NCBI RefSeq assembly: GCF_021389955.1
Contig: NZ_CP089980.1
Span: 4,769,001-4,833,000 of the forward strand
Reading direction: 5' to 3'
DNA from: Fulvivirga maritima
GTDB taxonomy: Bacteria > Bacteroidota > Bacteroidia > Cytophagales > Cyclobacteriaceae
Length of the DNA: 64,000 bases
Of this stretch, positions 16,935 to 26,244 are shown piece by piece. The notes beneath the pieces were generated by a model. The model saw only the letters and a list, made by a program, of their open reading frames with translations. It had not been told where the DNA came from and did not search any database. Positions within the stretch are counted from its first letter, which is position 1; each line of letters begins with the position of its first letter. A program made the translations under genes and the position numbers.

Positions 16935-19900
16935 TTATTCCTCACTGGCTTTTGATCTTTGTATTCTGCCTTTGAGTTTATCAACTATGAAATACATACA
17001 AGGCACTACAAATAGGGTGAAGATCATGGAGCTGCTAAGCCCTCCGATAATTACCCAGGCCATGCCGTTTTTAATCTCAGCGCCGGCTCCGCTGGCTATA
17101 GCAATAGGTAGCATACCCAGTATCATAGCCAAAGTAGTCATGAGGATGGGTCTTAGTCTTTCTTTGCCGGCTTCTACTAATGCTTCAAACAGAGGTTTAC
17201 CTTCAGCCTTGAGCTGGTTGGTAAAGTCCACTATCAGGATGGCATTTTTTGAAACTAATCCCAATAGCATAATTATACCTATTATTGAAAATATGTTTAA
17301 TGTCTCCATGGTCAGGGCCAAGGCCAGTAGGGCACCTATCAGCGCTACAGGAATGGAGAAAAGCACCACAAAAGGATAGATTACACTTTCATATAAAGCC
17401 ACCATAATCAGGTATACTAGCAGTATGGCTGAAATCAGCGCTAACCCTAAACTCCCGAAGGCATCTCCCTGGTTTTTAACATCGCCCAGGTAATCAATGG
17501 AGATACCAGCCGGAAGTTGTAAATCTTTCACCTTGGCCTTAATATCATTAGCTACGGAGCCCACAGGTCTGCCAATCACGTTCGAGTTTACAGTAATGGA
17601 ACCCATTCTGTTACTTCTTTGTAGAACGCTCTCACCTAGAGTATACCTAACCTCGGCAAACTCACTGAGAACGAAGTTGGCACCTTCGTTATTGGTAAAA
17701 GATAAGTTTCTTACATCACTTATATCAGCCCTGTGTTGAGGCTCCATGCTAATGTTTATATCATACTCATTGCCTTCATCTTTTAATACATTTTGCTTAT
17801 TTCCACTAAAGGCATTTTGTAGCGCAGCACCTACCTGGCTGGCATCAAGGCCTAAGAGTGTCATTTTATCTCTATTTAGGTTTACCTCTATTTCCTGCTT
17901 TTGGTCCTTTACGGAAAGCTTTACATACTGCGTGCCTGGCACATCAGCCACAATGGCCATTATTTCTTCGGCTGTTTTTCTTACATTTTCCAGGTTAGTG
18001 CCTAAAACGGCAATCTGAATAGGGATTTGGCTAGACCCTCCAGAAATAGAAACAGCAGATGAAGTGACCTTTACACCAGGTATTTCCTGTGTAAGTACCT
18101 GTTTCATTTTTAAACCAAACTCTTGAGATGACATATCTCTTTCACCTTCATCTACCAGTGATACGGTGAGCTCAGCCATGTTACTGTTGTTACTGGTACC
18201 CGCTACACTACCACTTACAAAACCAATGCTGGAGAATACCTTTTCTACTTCTTTTTGTTCGAGTATGATTTTCTCCGCTTGCTGAGTAATAGAGTTAGTC
18301 TGATAGATAGAAGCGGTGGGTTCTAATTCAAGGTTGATATTAAGTTCACCTTGATCTGATTCTGGTATAAAGGCAAACCCTATAAAACCCTTACCAACTA
18401 AAAACAGCGAAGCCACTATCAGAAGAAAAACCCCAGATAGGAGCCATCTCTTTTTATTGAGAATATAAGCCAAAGACTTACCATAGGCTTCTTTAGTGTC
18501 AGTAATGAAGTTTTCAAAACTCAGGTTTATTCTTCCCCAAAGGTTATCCTTTGAGAGGTGTTCCAGTTTGCCAAACCTGCTGGCGAGCATAGGTGTAACT
18601 GTAAATGAAACAAAAAGACTCATCAAAGTAGAAAATACCACCACCAGAGAGAACTCTTTCAAAATGGAGCCTATTATTCCACCACTGAGTGCTAGAGGAA
18701 GGAACACCACCACATCTACCAAGGTGATGGCCAGGGCGGTGAAACCTATTTCATTACGACCATCAAGCGCGGCTTTCATTCTTTTGGAACCCATTTCCAT
18801 GTGTCTATAGATGTTTTCCAGTACCACAATGGAGTCATCTACCAAAATACCTACTACTAATGATAGTGCCATGAGGGTCATTAGGTTCAGTGAAAAATCA
18901 AAGAAGTAAATAGCTATGAAAGTGGGAATAATAGAGCAGGGGAGGGCTACCATTACAAATAAAGAACTTCTAAAACTATGCAGGAAGGCCAGCATTACAA
19001 TACCCACTATAACTACAGCAAGGCCCAAATCTTCTATTACGGCATCAGCACTGGCCAGGGTATAAGTACTCTGGTCACTAGAGATTGAGAATGCTAACTC
19101 ATCACCTTCATATTCCTGCTCCAGGTCTTTAAACTTTTCTTTTACCAGAGCACTTACATTTACGGCATTGGCATCACTCTGCTTAATAATTTGAATACCT
19201 ACTGAAGGGAGTCCATTAATTTGGTTGAGAGCCGTAACATCTGCAGTGGCATCCATTACTTCAGCTACATCTTCCAGATAGATAACACTGCTGTTATTTC
19301 TATAAACGATTAATTTTCTGATCTGCTCTACATTGGTAAGGTTGGCATCATAGCGAATGGAAACTGCCCTGTTATCAGTTTCTATTTTACCTGCCGGAAA
19401 TGACTGGTTAGCTTTGGTTATAGCCTGAGAAACCTGATCGATGTTAAGATGGTAGGCATTGAGCTTAGAAGGCGATACATTCACTTGTATTTGCCTTTCG
19501 CTACCACCAATAATATTTACAGTACCTACACCTTGCAGGTTTTGAAGTACTGGTTTAATCTCATTATCAATAAGGTCATATAATGATCGTGGTGTTCTGT
19601 TAGAGGTAATACCCGCTTTAATAACCGGAGTTTCGTCTAAATTTACTTTGGAGATCAAGGGCTTATCAGCATCTTCCGGTAAGTCGTTAGCTATCTGATC
19701 AGCCTTTCGTTGTATGTTACGCTCGGCTTCATCAAGATCAGCATTACTTTTAAGGTTTACTGATATTTGAGAAACGCCCTCTTGCGAGGTAGAGTTGATT
19801 TTATCAAGCCCTTCTACCGAAGAAAAGGCATCTTCCAGCTTTTTAGTTACCGAACTTTCTACCTCAGAAGCTGAAGCTCCGGGGTAGGTAGTGGTAACTG

Positions 19901-20036
19901 ATACTGTATTAACCTGGATATTGGGTAGTAGGTTATAGTTTAGTTTAAAATACGTCACTAATCCGAAGAGTAGCAATACCGTAAATATTACCACTATGAG
20001 AAGTGGCCTTTTAATGGCAATTTCTGAAATAGACAT
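16935..20036 (-). CDS. RND-family efflux transporter, inner-membrane pump (HAE1/AcrB-like)
   Basis: A 1033-residue proton-driven pump of usual length with twelve helices and two large periplasmic loops. It has the helix-4 double aspartate motif (GILVDDSIVVLENIYRH) and the helix-10 lysine motif (GLVSKNAILIVDF), both needed for proton relay. The start MSISEIAIKRPLLIVV is typical. With the adaptor (10-base gap) and TolC-like protein it makes a complete tripartite exporter across both membranes. The substrate cannot be read from the sequence; drugs, detergents or lipids are all possible. Confidence 0.95.
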   Translation of the reverse strand: MSISEIAIKRPLLIVVIFTVLLLFGLVTYFKLNYNLLPNIQVNTVSVTTTYPGASASEVESSVTKKLEDAFSSVEGLDKINSTSQEGVSQISVNLKSNADLDEAERNIQRKADQIANDLPEDADKPLISKVNLDETPVIKAGITSNRTPRSLYDLIDNEIKPVLQNLQGVGTVNIIGGSERQIQVNVSPSKLNAYHLNIDQVSQAITKANQSFPAGKIETDNRAVSIRYDANLTNVEQIRKLIVYRNNSSVIYLEDVAEVMDATADVTALNQINGLPSVGIQIIKQSDANAVNVSALVKEKFKDLEQEYEGDELAFSISSDQSTYTLASADAVIEDLGLAVVIVGIVMLAFLHSFRSSLFVMVALPCSIIPTFIAIYFFDFSLNLMTLMALSLVVGILVDDSIVVLENIYRHMEMGSKRMKAALDGRNEIGFTALAITLVDVVVFLPLALSGGIIGSILKEFSLVVVFSTLMSLFVSFTVTPMLASRFGKLEHLSKDNLWGRINLSFENFITDTKEAYGKSLAYILNKKRWLLSGVFLLIVASLFLVGKGFIGFAFIPESDQGELNINLELEPTASIYQTNSITQQAEKIILEQKEVEKVFSSIGFVSGSVAGTSNNSNMAELTVSLVDEGERDMSSQEFGLKMKQVLTQEIPGVKVTSSAVSISGGSSQIPIQIAVLGTNLENVRKTAEEIMAIVADVPGTQYVKLSVKDQKQEIEVNLNRDKMTLLGLDASQVGAALQNAFSGNKQNVLKDEGNEYDINISMEPQHRADISDVRNLSFTNNEGANFVLSEFAEVRYTLGESVLQRSNRMGSITVNSNVIGRPVGSVANDIKAKVKDLQLPAGISIDYLGDVKNQGDAFGSLGLALISAILLVYLIMVALYESVIYPFVVLFSIPVALIGALLALALTMETLNIFSIIGIIMLLGLVSKNAILIVDFTNQLKAEGKPLFEALVEAGKERLRPILMTTLAMILGMLPIAIASGAGAEIKNGMAWVIIGGLSSSMIFTLFVVPCMYFIVDKLKGRIQRSKASEE

Positions 20037-20046
20037 AGTAGATGGG

Positions 20047-21105
20047 TTAGTTAGCTATTCGAACTTGGGTTCCGTCTTGTAAGTTGATTTGCCCTGTGGT
20101 AACTATGATGTCACCAGCTTGCAGCCCTTGTAGCACTTCTATATAGTCTTGCAAATCACGCCCGGTTTCGATTTGCTGAAGAACGGCCTTATCATCTTTA
20201 ACTAAATAGACAGAGGCTTTATCTAAATTTTCCATTAAAGCACTGCGCGGAATAGCCAGAGTAGTCTCATTGAGCGATTTAGAAAGGTCTGCATACACAA
20301 AGGTGCCTGACTTTAAGGTGGCTTCCGCCGAATTTTCTAAAGTCACTTCTGCGGGGTAGTTATGACCATCATCGGTAGTGGGGCTTATAAAAGTAAGCTT
20401 GCCATTAAACTGTTTGCCAGGAAAAATATCCGTGGTAATTGTAACCTGCTGACCTTTAGATACCTGATAGGCCTCTGTTTCAGTAAGGTTAACTTCTACC
20501 TTAAGACTGCTAAGGTTAACTACTTTGGTTAATTCTGTTCCTGCACTGGCATAAACTCCTTCTTCTATAGGTTTAGTGGCTATAGTGCCGCTGATCGGGG
20601 CTTTCACATAGGCATCACCTACTTGCTTTTTTAGTTGATCTATTGTATTGAGGGCTTCATTATAACTCTGTTGGAGCTCATCTACCTTTTCTTTGGTAGC
20701 GGCCTTACCTTCGTACAGTTCCTTGTAAGTCTCTAGGTCATTCTTAAGCTTAGCTGCCTGAGTTTTCGCCTTTTCTAGCTCTAGCTGGTTAGTTCTATTG
20801 TCTATTACTGCTAAGGTTTGACCAGCTTTAACTTCATCTCCAAGCTCAAAATTGATCTTTTGAACTATGCCTCCAATAGGAGTTAGAATGCTGTTCTCTT
20901 TACTGGCTATGATATTACCTGTTTTTATGATGGTATAGGTGATAGGTCTTTGGCTCGCAGTATCTGTTTTCACAGGAATTAGAATGGCCTCAACTTCTTT
21001 AACCTTATTTTGCTCATTGATTTTCTGCTTATTGAAAAAGAGTTTAACTCCAATGAATACCAGCAGAACTACACATATAAGCCCAATGATATATTTTCTT
21101 TTCAT
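20047..21105 (-). CDS. RND efflux periplasmic adaptor (HlyD/MFP family)
   Basis: A 352-residue membrane-fusion protein with an N-terminal anchor helix (residues 5-23), lipoyl-like halves (GGIVQKINFELGDEVKAGQTLAVID and YVKAPISGTIATKP), an intervening coiled-coil hairpin rich in Lys/Glu/Leu, a beta-barrel and a membrane-proximal domain. No lipobox is present, so it is held by the N-terminal helix. It links the RND pump to the TolC-like channel; its gene is 7 bases after the tolC-like gene. Confidence 0.94.
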   Translation of the reverse strand: MKRKYIIGLICVVLLVFIGVKLFFNKQKINEQNKVKEVEAILIPVKTDTASQRPITYTIIKTGNIIASKENSILTPIGGIVQKINFELGDEVKAGQTLAVIDNRTNQLELEKAKTQAAKLKNDLETYKELYEGKAATKEKVDELQQSYNEALNTIDQLKKQVGDAYVKAPISGTIATKPIEEGVYASAGTELTKVVNLSSLKVEVNLTETEAYQVSKGQQVTITTDIFPGKQFNGKLTFISPTTDDGHNYPAEVTLENSAEATLKSGTFVYADLSKSLNETTLAIPRSALMENLDKASVYLVKDDKAVLQQIETGRDLQDYIEVLQGLQAGDIIVTTGQINLQDGTQVRIAN

Positions 21106-21112
21106 AATTAGT

Positions 21113-22474
21113 TTATTGCAGTGATTTGTAGAATGATTTTAATGTGCCCTTGGCTTTCTCGAGCTCTATAAGTGCTTCATAATATGAGTATACTGACTGG
21201 ATATAATTGTTTTGAGATTCTTTCAAAGTCCTTTGTGTTTCCAGCCAGTCGGTAAGGTCAGTTACACCTTTGTTGTATTGAAGGCTGGTGGCTTTAAAGG
21301 TAGATTGTGATAATTCCAGTGTGCGTTTATCATTTTCTAAATTTCCACTAGCTTGTAGCAATTGATTTTTGGCGTTTTCATATTCTAGTGTATAGTTTTC
21401 TTTATCTAAAGCAATATTCTCCTGAGCATTAAGGAGTTCATAATGCGCTTGTTGTACTTGAGCTTTTTTAGAAAATCCCGTAAAAAGAGGTATTTGAGCA
21501 GAAAGCCCTATAGCCGCATAGTCATTTAAACCTTTGAAGGTTTCGTTAGGCTCATCTCCAAAACCAACCGTTCCATAGCGAGCATAGACGCCTATTTTAG
21601 GCAATCCTTTATATTTCAAGCGTTGTTCATCTATATATAACTGCTCTATTTGTGCATTTGAGATATTATAATTAGTGCGTTGAGTGGGGTTAAACACCTC
21701 AAAATCATCGGTAGAAGCCAGAGGAGTGATATTCAGATCTAAAGATGTGGTGTCTACCTCTATTGGTAATTCCAAGGGTAGCCCCATTTCGTACTTCAGT
21801 TGATTTTTGGATACTTTAAGGGTGTTTTTGGCTACATTTAGTTGAGAAAGAGTATTTCGATAGTTTACTTCTATTTTGTTAGCATCTATTTCAGTAAGTA
21901 CACCTTTGCGTACTTTAAGATTACTCACTTCTACCTGTTCCTTGTAGGTTTTAAGATCTTCGGTTAAATAATTAATTTGCTCTAGGCTTACCAGTACTTC
22001 ATAATATGCGGTACTGATGTTATAAATGATATCTTCATCATTAAGCTCCTTATTGAGTTCGGCCTCTTTTCTTATATATTTATGCGCTTTGAAAGAAGTG
22101 ATTAATGATTGATCATACACCGTTTGATCAAGCTGGGCAGAAACATTTAAATTGAACTGCTTTGTGAAAGCTATTTCTCTGTCTTCGGCGGCTCCTATGG
22201 CTTCACCCGGAATTACTGACTTTTGGACTTTAAGATTATCATCAAAAGTACCTTTGAGGTTTACCTTGGGTAAGTAAGCCGCGGCACCTTCACGTATCTG
22301 GGCATCTGCCTTCAGAATATTGTTTTTGTATACTTTATTACTCCTATGGTTTTCAAGGCCATAATCTATGCACACTTTTAAACTATAAGGCTTTTCTTGA
22401 GCATGAGGCTCCTTGGGTATCAGTAATGTTAGTAAGGTACTAACTACTAAAATGAGCTTATTTATCGAGATCAT
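21113..22474 (-). CDS. TolC-family outer-membrane efflux channel
   Basis: A 453-residue outer-membrane protein with a signal peptide ending near PHAQ and two repeated OEP regions of long amphipathic coiled coils, ending with KGTLKSFYKSLQ. It provides the exit duct of the tripartite pump. It is the first gene of the six-gene minus-strand operon, so the promoter should lie in the 281-base gap to the divergent CoA-transferase gene. No clear operator was found there. Confidence 0.93.
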   Translation of the reverse strand: MISINKLILVVSTLLTLLIPKEPHAQEKPYSLKVCIDYGLENHRSNKVYKNNILKADAQIREGAAAYLPKVNLKGTFDDNLKVQKSVIPGEAIGAAEDREIAFTKQFNLNVSAQLDQTVYDQSLITSFKAHKYIRKEAELNKELNDEDIIYNISTAYYEVLVSLEQINYLTEDLKTYKEQVEVSNLKVRKGVLTEIDANKIEVNYRNTLSQLNVAKNTLKVSKNQLKYEMGLPLELPIEVDTTSLDLNITPLASTDDFEVFNPTQRTNYNISNAQIEQLYIDEQRLKYKGLPKIGVYARYGTVGFGDEPNETFKGLNDYAAIGLSAQIPLFTGFSKKAQVQQAHYELLNAQENIALDKENYTLEYENAKNQLLQASGNLENDKRTLELSQSTFKATSLQYNKGVTDLTDWLETQRTLKESQNNYIQSVYSYYEALIELEKAKGTLKSFYKSLQ

Positions 22475-22755
22475 GGGGCAAAGTTGAGAGGGAGAGGAGG
22501 CAATTGAAAATAGCTATGGATTGAGCCTGACAATCTTCAGGGTAAGGCTTCCAAAATGAAGCATGAAATTCTTTGCCGTCTCTTATAGATTGGCCTTGTT
22601 TGTAACCTGCCGGGGCTAATGCCGCTCCTGACGGTTTTCACTAAGAATTATGATAGAAGTCATATGTTAGGGGCGAGTGAGCATTTAGCTTTGGAGAAGA
22701 AAAAGAGGGTTATTACCCCTAAATTATAAATGTGCTTATAAACCTGTCATTACTT

Positions 22756-24042
22756 ATGAAAAATGAATTAAAAATCGTTAGGCCAGAAGAAGCCGTAAAA
22801 GACATAAAATCAGGTAACCGAATTTTGATACAAGGAGCAGCCATGACTCCTACCGTATTGGTAGATGCGCTTTGCGAAAGGTATCATGAATTAGAAGATG
22901 TAGAGGTAATACATATGCATACTGAGGGGGAAGCTTCTTACACATTGGAGCCATATAGATCCTCTTTTAAAATTAATAGCTGCTTTGTAGGTAAAAACGT
23001 ACGAGAAGCAACTAACAGTGGTTTTGGAGATTATATTCCTATCTTCTTAAGTGAAGTACACTTACTTTTCAGAAGAAACATTTTACCTCTTGATGCTGCC
23101 TTCATTCAGGTGTCTCCGCCAGATAAGCACGGTTACTGTTCACTTGGTACATCAGTAGATGTAGTTATCCCTGGTTTAGAAACCGCTAAGATGGTGATAG
23201 CTCAGGTAAACCCAAGAGTACCTAGAACTCATGGTGATGGTATTATCCACGTAAGCAAAATTGATTATGCTATTGAAGTAGATAAACCTTTACACAGTTC
23301 TGGTGGCAAAGCTCCTTCTGAGATAGAAGAGAAAATAGGTAAATATGTAGCTGGCTTGGTAGAAGATGGAGCTACTTTACAAATGGGTATAGGTGGTATT
23401 CCTAACGTAGTACTGGCTAACCTTCAAGGTCACCAAAAGCTGGGTATTCACACAGAGATGTTTTCTGATGGTGTGCTTCCTCTTATAGAGTCAGGAGTAA
23501 TAACCGGAGAAAATAAAGTGGTGAAACCAGGTAAAATAGTAAGTTGCTTTGCAGTAGGTACTCAGAAGTTATATGACTTCATGGATGATAACCCACTCAT
23601 AGATATGAAAGAAGCAGCTTATACTAATGATACATCTATCATTAGAAAAAATCCTAAAGTAACTGCTATTAACAGTGCCATAGAAATTGACTTGTGTGGT
23701 CAGGTTTGTGCAGATACTATTGGAAAAAGACAATATTCAGGAGTAGGCGGTCAGATGGACTTTATAAGAGGAGCTTCATTATCTCCTGGTGGTAAAGCCA
23801 TTTTTGCCATGCCTTCTATTACAAATAAAGGTATATCTAAAATCGTTCCTTATCTTAAAGAAGGAGCCGGAGTAACTACCACAAGAGCTCATGTTCACTA
23901 CATAGTTACAGAATATGGAGTAGTTAACTTGTTTGGTAGAAACCTCAAACAAAGAGCTCATGACCTTATTTCTATCTCTCACCCAGATCATAGAGAAGAG
24001 CTGGAAAGAATGGCTTTTGAAAGATTTAAAGTGCTGGTTTAA
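22756..24042 (+). CDS. Acetyl-CoA hydrolase / 4-hydroxybutyrate CoA-transferase family
   Basis: A 428-residue two-domain CoA-transferase/hydrolase. Characteristic segments are LQMGIGGIPNVVLANL in the N-terminal half and, in the C-terminal half, GVGGQMDFIRGA and TEYGVVNLFGRNL, which form the CoA-binding and catalytic region. It would move or hydrolyse CoA thioesters such as acetyl-CoA in the cytoplasm. The frame opens at GTG 22732, but ATG 22756 (MKNELKIVRP) matches the family start. A TAGCTTTG at 22686-22693 resembles a -7 element. It is a single gene with a strong terminator; exact substrate not determined. Confidence 0.9.
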   Translation: MKNELKIVRPEEAVKDIKSGNRILIQGAAMTPTVLVDALCERYHELEDVEVIHMHTEGEASYTLEPYRSSFKINSCFVGKNVREATNSGFGDYIPIFLSEVHLLFRRNILPLDAAFIQVSPPDKHGYCSLGTSVDVVIPGLETAKMVIAQVNPRVPRTHGDGIIHVSKIDYAIEVDKPLHSSGGKAPSEIEEKIGKYVAGLVEDGATLQMGIGGIPNVVLANLQGHQKLGIHTEMFSDGVLPLIESGVITGENKVVKPGKIVSCFAVGTQKLYDFMDDNPLIDMKEAAYTNDTSIIRKNPKVTAINSAIEIDLCGQVCADTIGKRQYSGVGGQMDFIRGASLSPGGKAIFAMPSITNKGISKIVPYLKEGAGVTTTRAHVHYIVTEYGVVNLFGRNLKQRAHDLISISHPDHREELERMAFERFKVLV

Positions 24043-24074
24043 GCATATGAATTTAGTATTTAGGTTTTCATTAG

Positions 24075-24110
24075 AACTCTCTGACACACGTGGTCAGGGA
24101 GTTTTTTTTT
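24075..24110 (+). terminator. Intrinsic terminator after CoA-transferase gene
   Basis: Stem AACTCTCTGAC / GTCAGGGAGTT (one G-T pair) with a short loop, followed by nine T residues. It is about 30 bases after the stop codon. Confidence 0.88.
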
Positions 24111-24235
24111 GGAACTGATTTTTGTCAGAAAACTAAGGGATTTTATTTAGACTAAATCATTTCATCGCCTGATACTAGTCATATTTTAGCTACAAATCTA
24201 CCCGTATCATTGTACCAACAAAAACAAAGAACGTT

Positions 24236-24790
24236 ATGAAAAGATCAATCTATCTAACACTAATATTCAGTATGGCTGTACTAACAGGTATGGCACAATC
24301 TTACTCATTAAATAATAAAGCATCTAAGGTGGAAGTACTTGGAACATCAACTCTTCATGATTGGGAGATGACAGCTGAGGAAGTGAGTGGAAAGGCAAAT
24401 TTGGAAGTGAGCGGAAGTAACGTTACAGTAAACTCTCTTTCAATAGATGTAAAAGCAGAAAGCCTTAAAAGTGGTAAATCATCAATGGATAAAAATGGTT
24501 ATGAAGCTTTAAAAACTGATGATTACCCTACCATTAAATATGTGTTCAAATCAGTAAAGTCAACAAGCGGTAATCAGCTTACAACTACTGGTACACTTAC
24601 TTTAGCCGGAGTTTCTAAAACTATCACTATGCCTGTAACAGCTCAGGTATCTGGTAACACAGTAACTTTTAAAGGTAAATACACTTTCAACATGACTGCC
24701 TTTAAAATTGAGCCTCCTACAGCATTAATGGGAACAATCACTACAGGTGATGAGGTAACAGTAGAATTTAATGTTCAATACACTAAGTAA
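24236..24790 (+). CDS. YceI-family periplasmic lipid-binding protein
   Basis: A 184-residue secreted protein with a signal peptide (cleavage after GMAQ) and a YceI lipocalin-like barrel. Family marks are the S-T-L-H-D-W motif (LGTSTLHDWEM), SMDKNGYEALKTDDYPTI and GTLTLAGVSKTI. YceI proteins bind polyisoprenoids or similar amphiphiles. The porin-like gene follows after 59 bases on the same strand, so the two may be co-expressed. Confidence 0.9.
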   Translation: MKRSIYLTLIFSMAVLTGMAQSYSLNNKASKVEVLGTSTLHDWEMTAEEVSGKANLEVSGSNVTVNSLSIDVKAESLKSGKSSMDKNGYEALKTDDYPTIKYVFKSVKSTSGNQLTTTGTLTLAGVSKTITMPVTAQVSGNTVTFKGKYTFNMTAFKIEPPTALMGTITTGDEVTVEFNVQYTK

Positions 24791-24849
24791 TCAATAAACA
24801 ACTAATAAGATTTAATAATCAGACAAACAATCTTTTAACTTATACTACA

Positions 24850-26118
24850 ATGAAAACGTCCATAAAATTAGCATTAGTGATCTTCTTCGCTGGCATAGCT
24901 AGCTTCGGATACGCCCAGGTAAACAGAGACTTGCAGTTTTACCGTCCCGCAGGACAAGAAGGACTAAATGTCTTTGAAACAGGAAAGCAAGATACAGTAC
25001 CTTATACAGGATTGAAAGTGAGAGTAGGCGGTGACTTTGCTATGCAGTTCCAGGCTTTAGATCAATCAAATGATGCAGATAACTTAGTAGACTTAGGCAC
25101 TAACCTTAACTTGCCTAACGCCAACTTAAACATAGATGTACAACTTTATGATGGTGTTAGAATGCACTTAAGAACTTATCTTTCAGCAAGACACCACGAA
25201 GAATCTTGGGTAAAAGGTGGTCACATCCAAATGGATAAATTAGACTTCATTAAACCAGGCTTCTTAGAAGGAGTAATGAAATATGCAACCATTAGAATTG
25301 GTTTAGATGAGGTGAACTACGGTGATGCTCACTTTAGAAGAAGTGATAACGCAAGAGCAATTTACAACCCATTTGTAGGTAACTATATCATGGATGCCTT
25401 CACTACAGAAGCATACGCAGAAGTAAGAGGTCAGTATAACGGATTCTTAGCTGTAGTAGGTATAACTAACGGTAAACTGAATCAAAATGTGGTAGTGAAT
25501 GATAGTACTGATAACAAACTGTCTTTCTTCGGTAAATTAGGTTATGATAAACAACTTAATGATGACTTAAGAGTAAGATTAACAGGTTCATTATACACTA
25601 ACCAAGGTAAATCAAACGGAGCATTCCTTTACGGAGGTGACCGTGGTGGAGCAAGATATTACTCAGTGATGCACACTGTAGCTGACGGTGGATCAGACTT
25701 CGACGGTAGATTAAACCCTATCCAAAATAGAGAAAATGCACAGTTAACTGCTGTTCAAATCAACCCATTCGTAAAATATAGAGGAGTAGAGTTCTTCGGA
25801 ATCTACGAACACACTTCTGACGGTGTAGCAGACGGAGGATTTACTCAACTAGCTGCTGAATTAATCTACAGATTCGGTGGTCAGGATCAACTGTACATAG
25901 GTGGAAGATATAACACTGTAAGCGGAGAGTTTTATGACGGAGCTCCAACAGCTAAAGTAAACAGATTCAACATAGGTGGTGGATGGTACTTAACAGACAA
26001 CATCATGGCTAAAGTTGAGTATGTAAACCAACAATATGATGATAACGGCTGGGACGGATCTAAATATCAAGGTGCAGAATTCGACGGATTTAATGTAGAG
26101 GCTGTCATTGGCTTCTAA
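24850..26118 (+). CDS. Porin-like outer-membrane beta-barrel protein
   Basis: A 422-residue protein with a signal peptide (cleavage after GYAQ) and a run of amphipathic strands, ending in VEAVIGF with a terminal Phe as in outer-membrane barrels. The gene uses a narrow codon set (AAC, TTC, GGT/GGA, AGA, GTA) unlike most neighbours, which suggests high expression. I do not know its ligand. It follows the YceI gene, and a GC-rich terminator lies directly after it. Confidence 0.78.
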   Translation: MKTSIKLALVIFFAGIASFGYAQVNRDLQFYRPAGQEGLNVFETGKQDTVPYTGLKVRVGGDFAMQFQALDQSNDADNLVDLGTNLNLPNANLNIDVQLYDGVRMHLRTYLSARHHEESWVKGGHIQMDKLDFIKPGFLEGVMKYATIRIGLDEVNYGDAHFRRSDNARAIYNPFVGNYIMDAFTTEAYAEVRGQYNGFLAVVGITNGKLNQNVVVNDSTDNKLSFFGKLGYDKQLNDDLRVRLTGSLYTNQGKSNGAFLYGGDRGGARYYSVMHTVADGGSDFDGRLNPIQNRENAQLTAVQINPFVKYRGVEFFGIYEHTSDGVADGGFTQLAAELIYRFGGQDQLYIGGRYNTVSGEFYDGAPTAKVNRFNIGGGWYLTDNIMAKVEYVNQQYDDNGWDGSKYQGAEFDGFNVEAVIGF

Positions 26119-26140
26119 ATAGTTAGCGTTTAGGTAGTGA

Positions 26141-26164
26141 AAAGGGGCTTCGGCCCCTTTTTTC
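26141..26164 (+). terminator. Intrinsic terminator after porin-like gene
   Basis: Perfect stem AAAGGGGC / GCCCCTTT with a TTCG tetraloop and T-run, 23 bases after the stop codon. Confidence 0.92.
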
Positions 26165-26244
26165 GTTTCTAAGGATTATTAACTCATCCTGGGGAGGGTA
26201 GGTAATATATTTTTTGTTAGTTTTATTACAGACCAATCAATCTC

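Noticed and set aside
16972-18810. Several plus-strand frames of 80-135 residues
   Set aside because: All are antisense shadows of the RND pump gene.
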